NCBI RefSeq assembly: GCF_047675955.1
Contig: NC_132911.1
Coordinates: 70,775,133 to 70,839,132 of the forward strand
Length of the DNA: 64,000 nt
Reading direction: 5' to 3'
Source: Chlorocebus sabaeus
Taxonomy: Eukaryota > Chordata > Mammalia > Primates > Cercopithecidae
Shown here: positions 61,908-64,000 of the stretch, piece by piece
How positions within the stretch are numbered: the stretch's first letter is position 1
How the letters are laid out: every line of letters starts with the position of its first letter
Made by a program: the position numbers and the translations under genes
The notes under the pieces: generated by a model
Databases searched by the model: none
Seen by the model: only the letters and a program-made list of their open reading frames with translations
What the model was told of the DNA's origin: nothing

Positions 61908-62180
61908 GTCGGGCACCATGATTTGTGCCTGTAATCCCAGCACTTTGGGAGCGGAGGTGGGTGGATTGCTTGAGTTCAGGAGTTCGAGACCAGCCTGGGC
62001 AACATGGAGAGACCCCATCTCTACAAAAAATACAAAAATTAGCCAAGAGTGGTGGTGTACGACTGTAGTCCCAGCTTCTTGAGAGGATGAGGCACAAGAA
62101 TCGCTTGAACCCATGAACAAAGATCATCCGCAGCACTCCAGCCTGGGCAACAGAGTGAGACTCCGTCCAAAAAAAAATTA
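61908..62180 (+). mobile_element. Alu 1 of a head-to-tail trio
   Basis: Dimer on plus with a right-arm deletion ('CCCATGAACAAAGATCATCC'). Confidence 0.92.
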
Positions 62181-62181
62181 A

Positions 62182-62481
62182 AATGCCGGGCGCAGTGGCT
62201 CACGCCTGTAATCCCAGCACTTTGGGAGGCCGAGGCGAGCGGATCAGGAGGTCTGGAGATCGAGACCATCCTGGCTAACACGGTGAAACCCCGTCTCTAC
62301 TAAAAAATACAAAAAATTAGCCAGGCCTGGTGTCGGGCGCCTGTAGACCCAATTACTCGGGAGGCTGAGGCAGGAGAATGGCGTGAACCCGGGAGGTGGA
62401 GCTTGCAGTGAGCAGAGATCGCGCCACCGCACTCCAGCCTGGGAGACAGAGCGAGACTCCGTCTAAAAAAAAAGAAAGAAA
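62182..62481 (+). mobile_element. Alu 2 of a head-to-tail trio (AluY-like)
   Basis: Near-consensus dimer on plus from GCCGGGCGCAGTGGCTCACG, ending in an A/GAAA tail. Confidence 0.95.
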
Positions 62482-62483
62482 AA

Positions 62484-62788
62484 GGCTGGGTGCTGTGGAT
62501 CATGCCTGTAATCCAGTACTTTGGAAGGCCGAGGTGGGTGGATCACTTGAGGTCATGAGTTCGAGACCAGCCTGGGCAACATGGTGAAACCCTGTCTCCA
62601 CTAAAAATACAAAAATTAACTGGGCATGGTGGCATGTACCTGTAGTCCCAGCTACCTGGGAGGCTGAGGCACGAGAATCACTTGAACCCGGGAGGCAGAG
62701 GTTGCGGTGAGCCGAGATTGCACCACTGCACCCTGACCTGGGTGATAGGGCAAGACTCAGCCTCAAAAAAAATAAAATAAAATAAAGA
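62484..62788 (+). mobile_element. Alu 3 of a head-to-tail trio
   Basis: Dimer on plus from GGCTGGGTGCTGTGGATCATG to an (AAAAT)n tail. AACTAATCTTTCT occurs before the trio and again after it (about 61894 and 62789). Confidence 0.95.
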
Positions 62789-63211
62789 AACTAATCTTTC
62801 TATAGTCCTGCTAATGTTGAAAGAAATCAGAATAACTGAGGGCTTCTAATCCCTAATTTGATTCTGGCTTCACTATTTTGCTTACATTTGTGTTATTCAT
62901 CTATGTATCTAATTTACATTGGTCATATTACAAAGACACCTTTTCATTTCAAAGAAGAAGCTTATGTATGTTACTTTTGTATACTCAGTGCAGAATCTCA
63001 TTCCTTGCTAAAGGTTTTTCTTTTTCTCTAGCAACCCTATTTTCAACAGTTTTCTCAAAGTTCCTCATCCTTTTCTATTCAGCTGGCTCACTGCCCCCTT
63101 ATAGGAAAGATCTGGAGTCTAAAGTATGGCAAACATAAGCATCCTATTTAATTTTGTTTGATAGACTGACCTAGTTAGTAAAATATTTTTGGAGATACTG
63201 AGTCTTTCCAA
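62789..63211. other. Intergenic, no feature recognised
   Basis: AT-rich unique-looking sequence; the 86-codon frame at 62878-63138 has no recognisable homology. Confidence 0.5.
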
Positions 63212-63470
63212 TTTATTTTTAAGAAACAGGGACTCACTCTGTTGCCCAGGCTGAGTGCCGTGACACAATCATAGCTCACTTATAAACTTCCCCAGCCTCC
63301 TGAGTAGCTGGGACTACAGGCATGCACCACCACACCCAGCTAATTTTTTTTCAATAGTGTTGGGGTCTCGCTATGTTGCCCAGGCTGGTCTTGAATTCCT
63401 GGCCTCAAGCAATCCTCCCATCTCTGCCTCCCCATGCACTGGGCATGATCTTCCATCCCTGGCCAGTTTG
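63212..63470 (-). mobile_element. Old Alu
   Basis: AluJ-like dimer on minus with deletions ('AGCTCACTTATAAACTTCCC'). Confidence 0.88.
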
Positions 63471-63776
63471 ATTTTTTTTTTTTTTGAGACGGAGTCTTGC
63501 TTTATTGCCAAGACCAGAGTGCAGTGGCGCCATCTTGGCTCACCACAACTTCCGCCTTCCGGGTTCAAGCAATTCTCCTGTCTTAGTCTCTAGAGTAGCT
63601 GGGAGTACAGATGCATGCCACCATGCCTGGCTAATTTTTGTATTTTTAGTAGAGACTGAGTTTCACTAAGTTGACCAGGCTGGTCTCCTGACCTCGCGAT
63701 CTGCTGACCTCGCGATCTGCTGGCCTTGGCCTCCCAAAGTGCTGGGATTACAGACATGAGCCACTGCGCCTGGCTG
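63471..63776 (-). mobile_element. Alu with an 18-bp internal repeat
   Basis: Dimer on minus. TGACCTCGCGATCTGC occurs twice in tandem (about 63687-63720). GGCCAGTTTGATTTTT/GGCCAATTTGATTTTT flank it. Confidence 0.94.
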
Positions 63777-63819
63777 GCCAATTTGATTTTTAAGTATCCT
63801 ATCAATTATTTAGGTCTCA

Positions 63820-64000
63820 GATGGTACATCACCTCTCAGGAAGCATTCCCTAACCATTTCACAGGTCAGGTTAATTCCTCTTGCAGCATAATCCCACACC
63901 ACCCAATGCTCCCCCAGTATGTACAGTTACTTGCTTGTTTAAATGTATCTCTCTCTCTCACTAAAAATGTAAGTGTAATGAAGGCAGGAAGTGTCTTTTT
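63820..64000 (+). mobile_element. L2-type fragment, cut by window end
   Basis: 'CTCAGGAAGCATTCCCTAAC' and 'GTAATGAAGGCAGGAAGTGT' follow L2 3' wording; continues beyond the window. Confidence 0.6.

Overview
The window is nuclear DNA from an Old World monkey such as a macaque or baboon. The density of dimeric Alu elements shows a primate. Two young Alu copies (33804-34109 on the minus strand and 58196-58496 on the plus strand) carry changes I associate with the cercopithecid AluYR lineage: 'CTCAAGCCTG' in the left arm and 'GATCCGGCCACTGC' in the right arm. The species-level call is an inference.

One protein-coding gene is present: the complete MYBL1 gene (A-MYB), on the minus strand. Sixteen coding exons were rebuilt by hand from splice sites and reading phase. 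The start codon lies at 49534-49536 and the stop at 3645-3647. All exons join in frame to give 752 codons, the length I recall for human A-MYB. The three Myb repeats lie in exons 2-6, the acidic LxxLL activation segment in exons 7-8, the FAETL motif in exon 9 and the C-terminal regulatory region in exons 10-16. Fourteen introns are GT-AG and intron 6 is GC-AG. The 3'UTR runs to about position 1120, just past an AATAAA signal. The promoter is a TATA-less CpG island (about 49,300-50,450) with an inverted CCAAT box, GC boxes, a CHR-like element, a duplicated ETS motif and a MYB-consensus site.

Layout: 1-1120 is 3' flank. 1120-49,950 is MYBL1, with an 11.6-kb intron 8 holding a long antisense L1 broken by Alus, and a 10.2-kb intron 1. 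50-50.5 kb is the promoter. 50.5-64 kb is upstream intergenic DNA made of Alu, L1, L2-like and older repeats, with no supported gene. I saw no tRNA, rRNA, CRISPR or recognisable processed pseudogene. Nearly all other open frames are Alu or L1 translations.

I found no wholly new biological system. The items most worth a second look are the GC-AG donor inside MYBL1, an overlapping uORF that stops on the first codon of exon 2, a lineage-specific Alu 53 bp from the exon 5 acceptor, inverted Alus around the in-frame exon 3, and several rearranged Alus (a triplicated 93-bp unit, an inverted internal segment, and a pair of sister copies).
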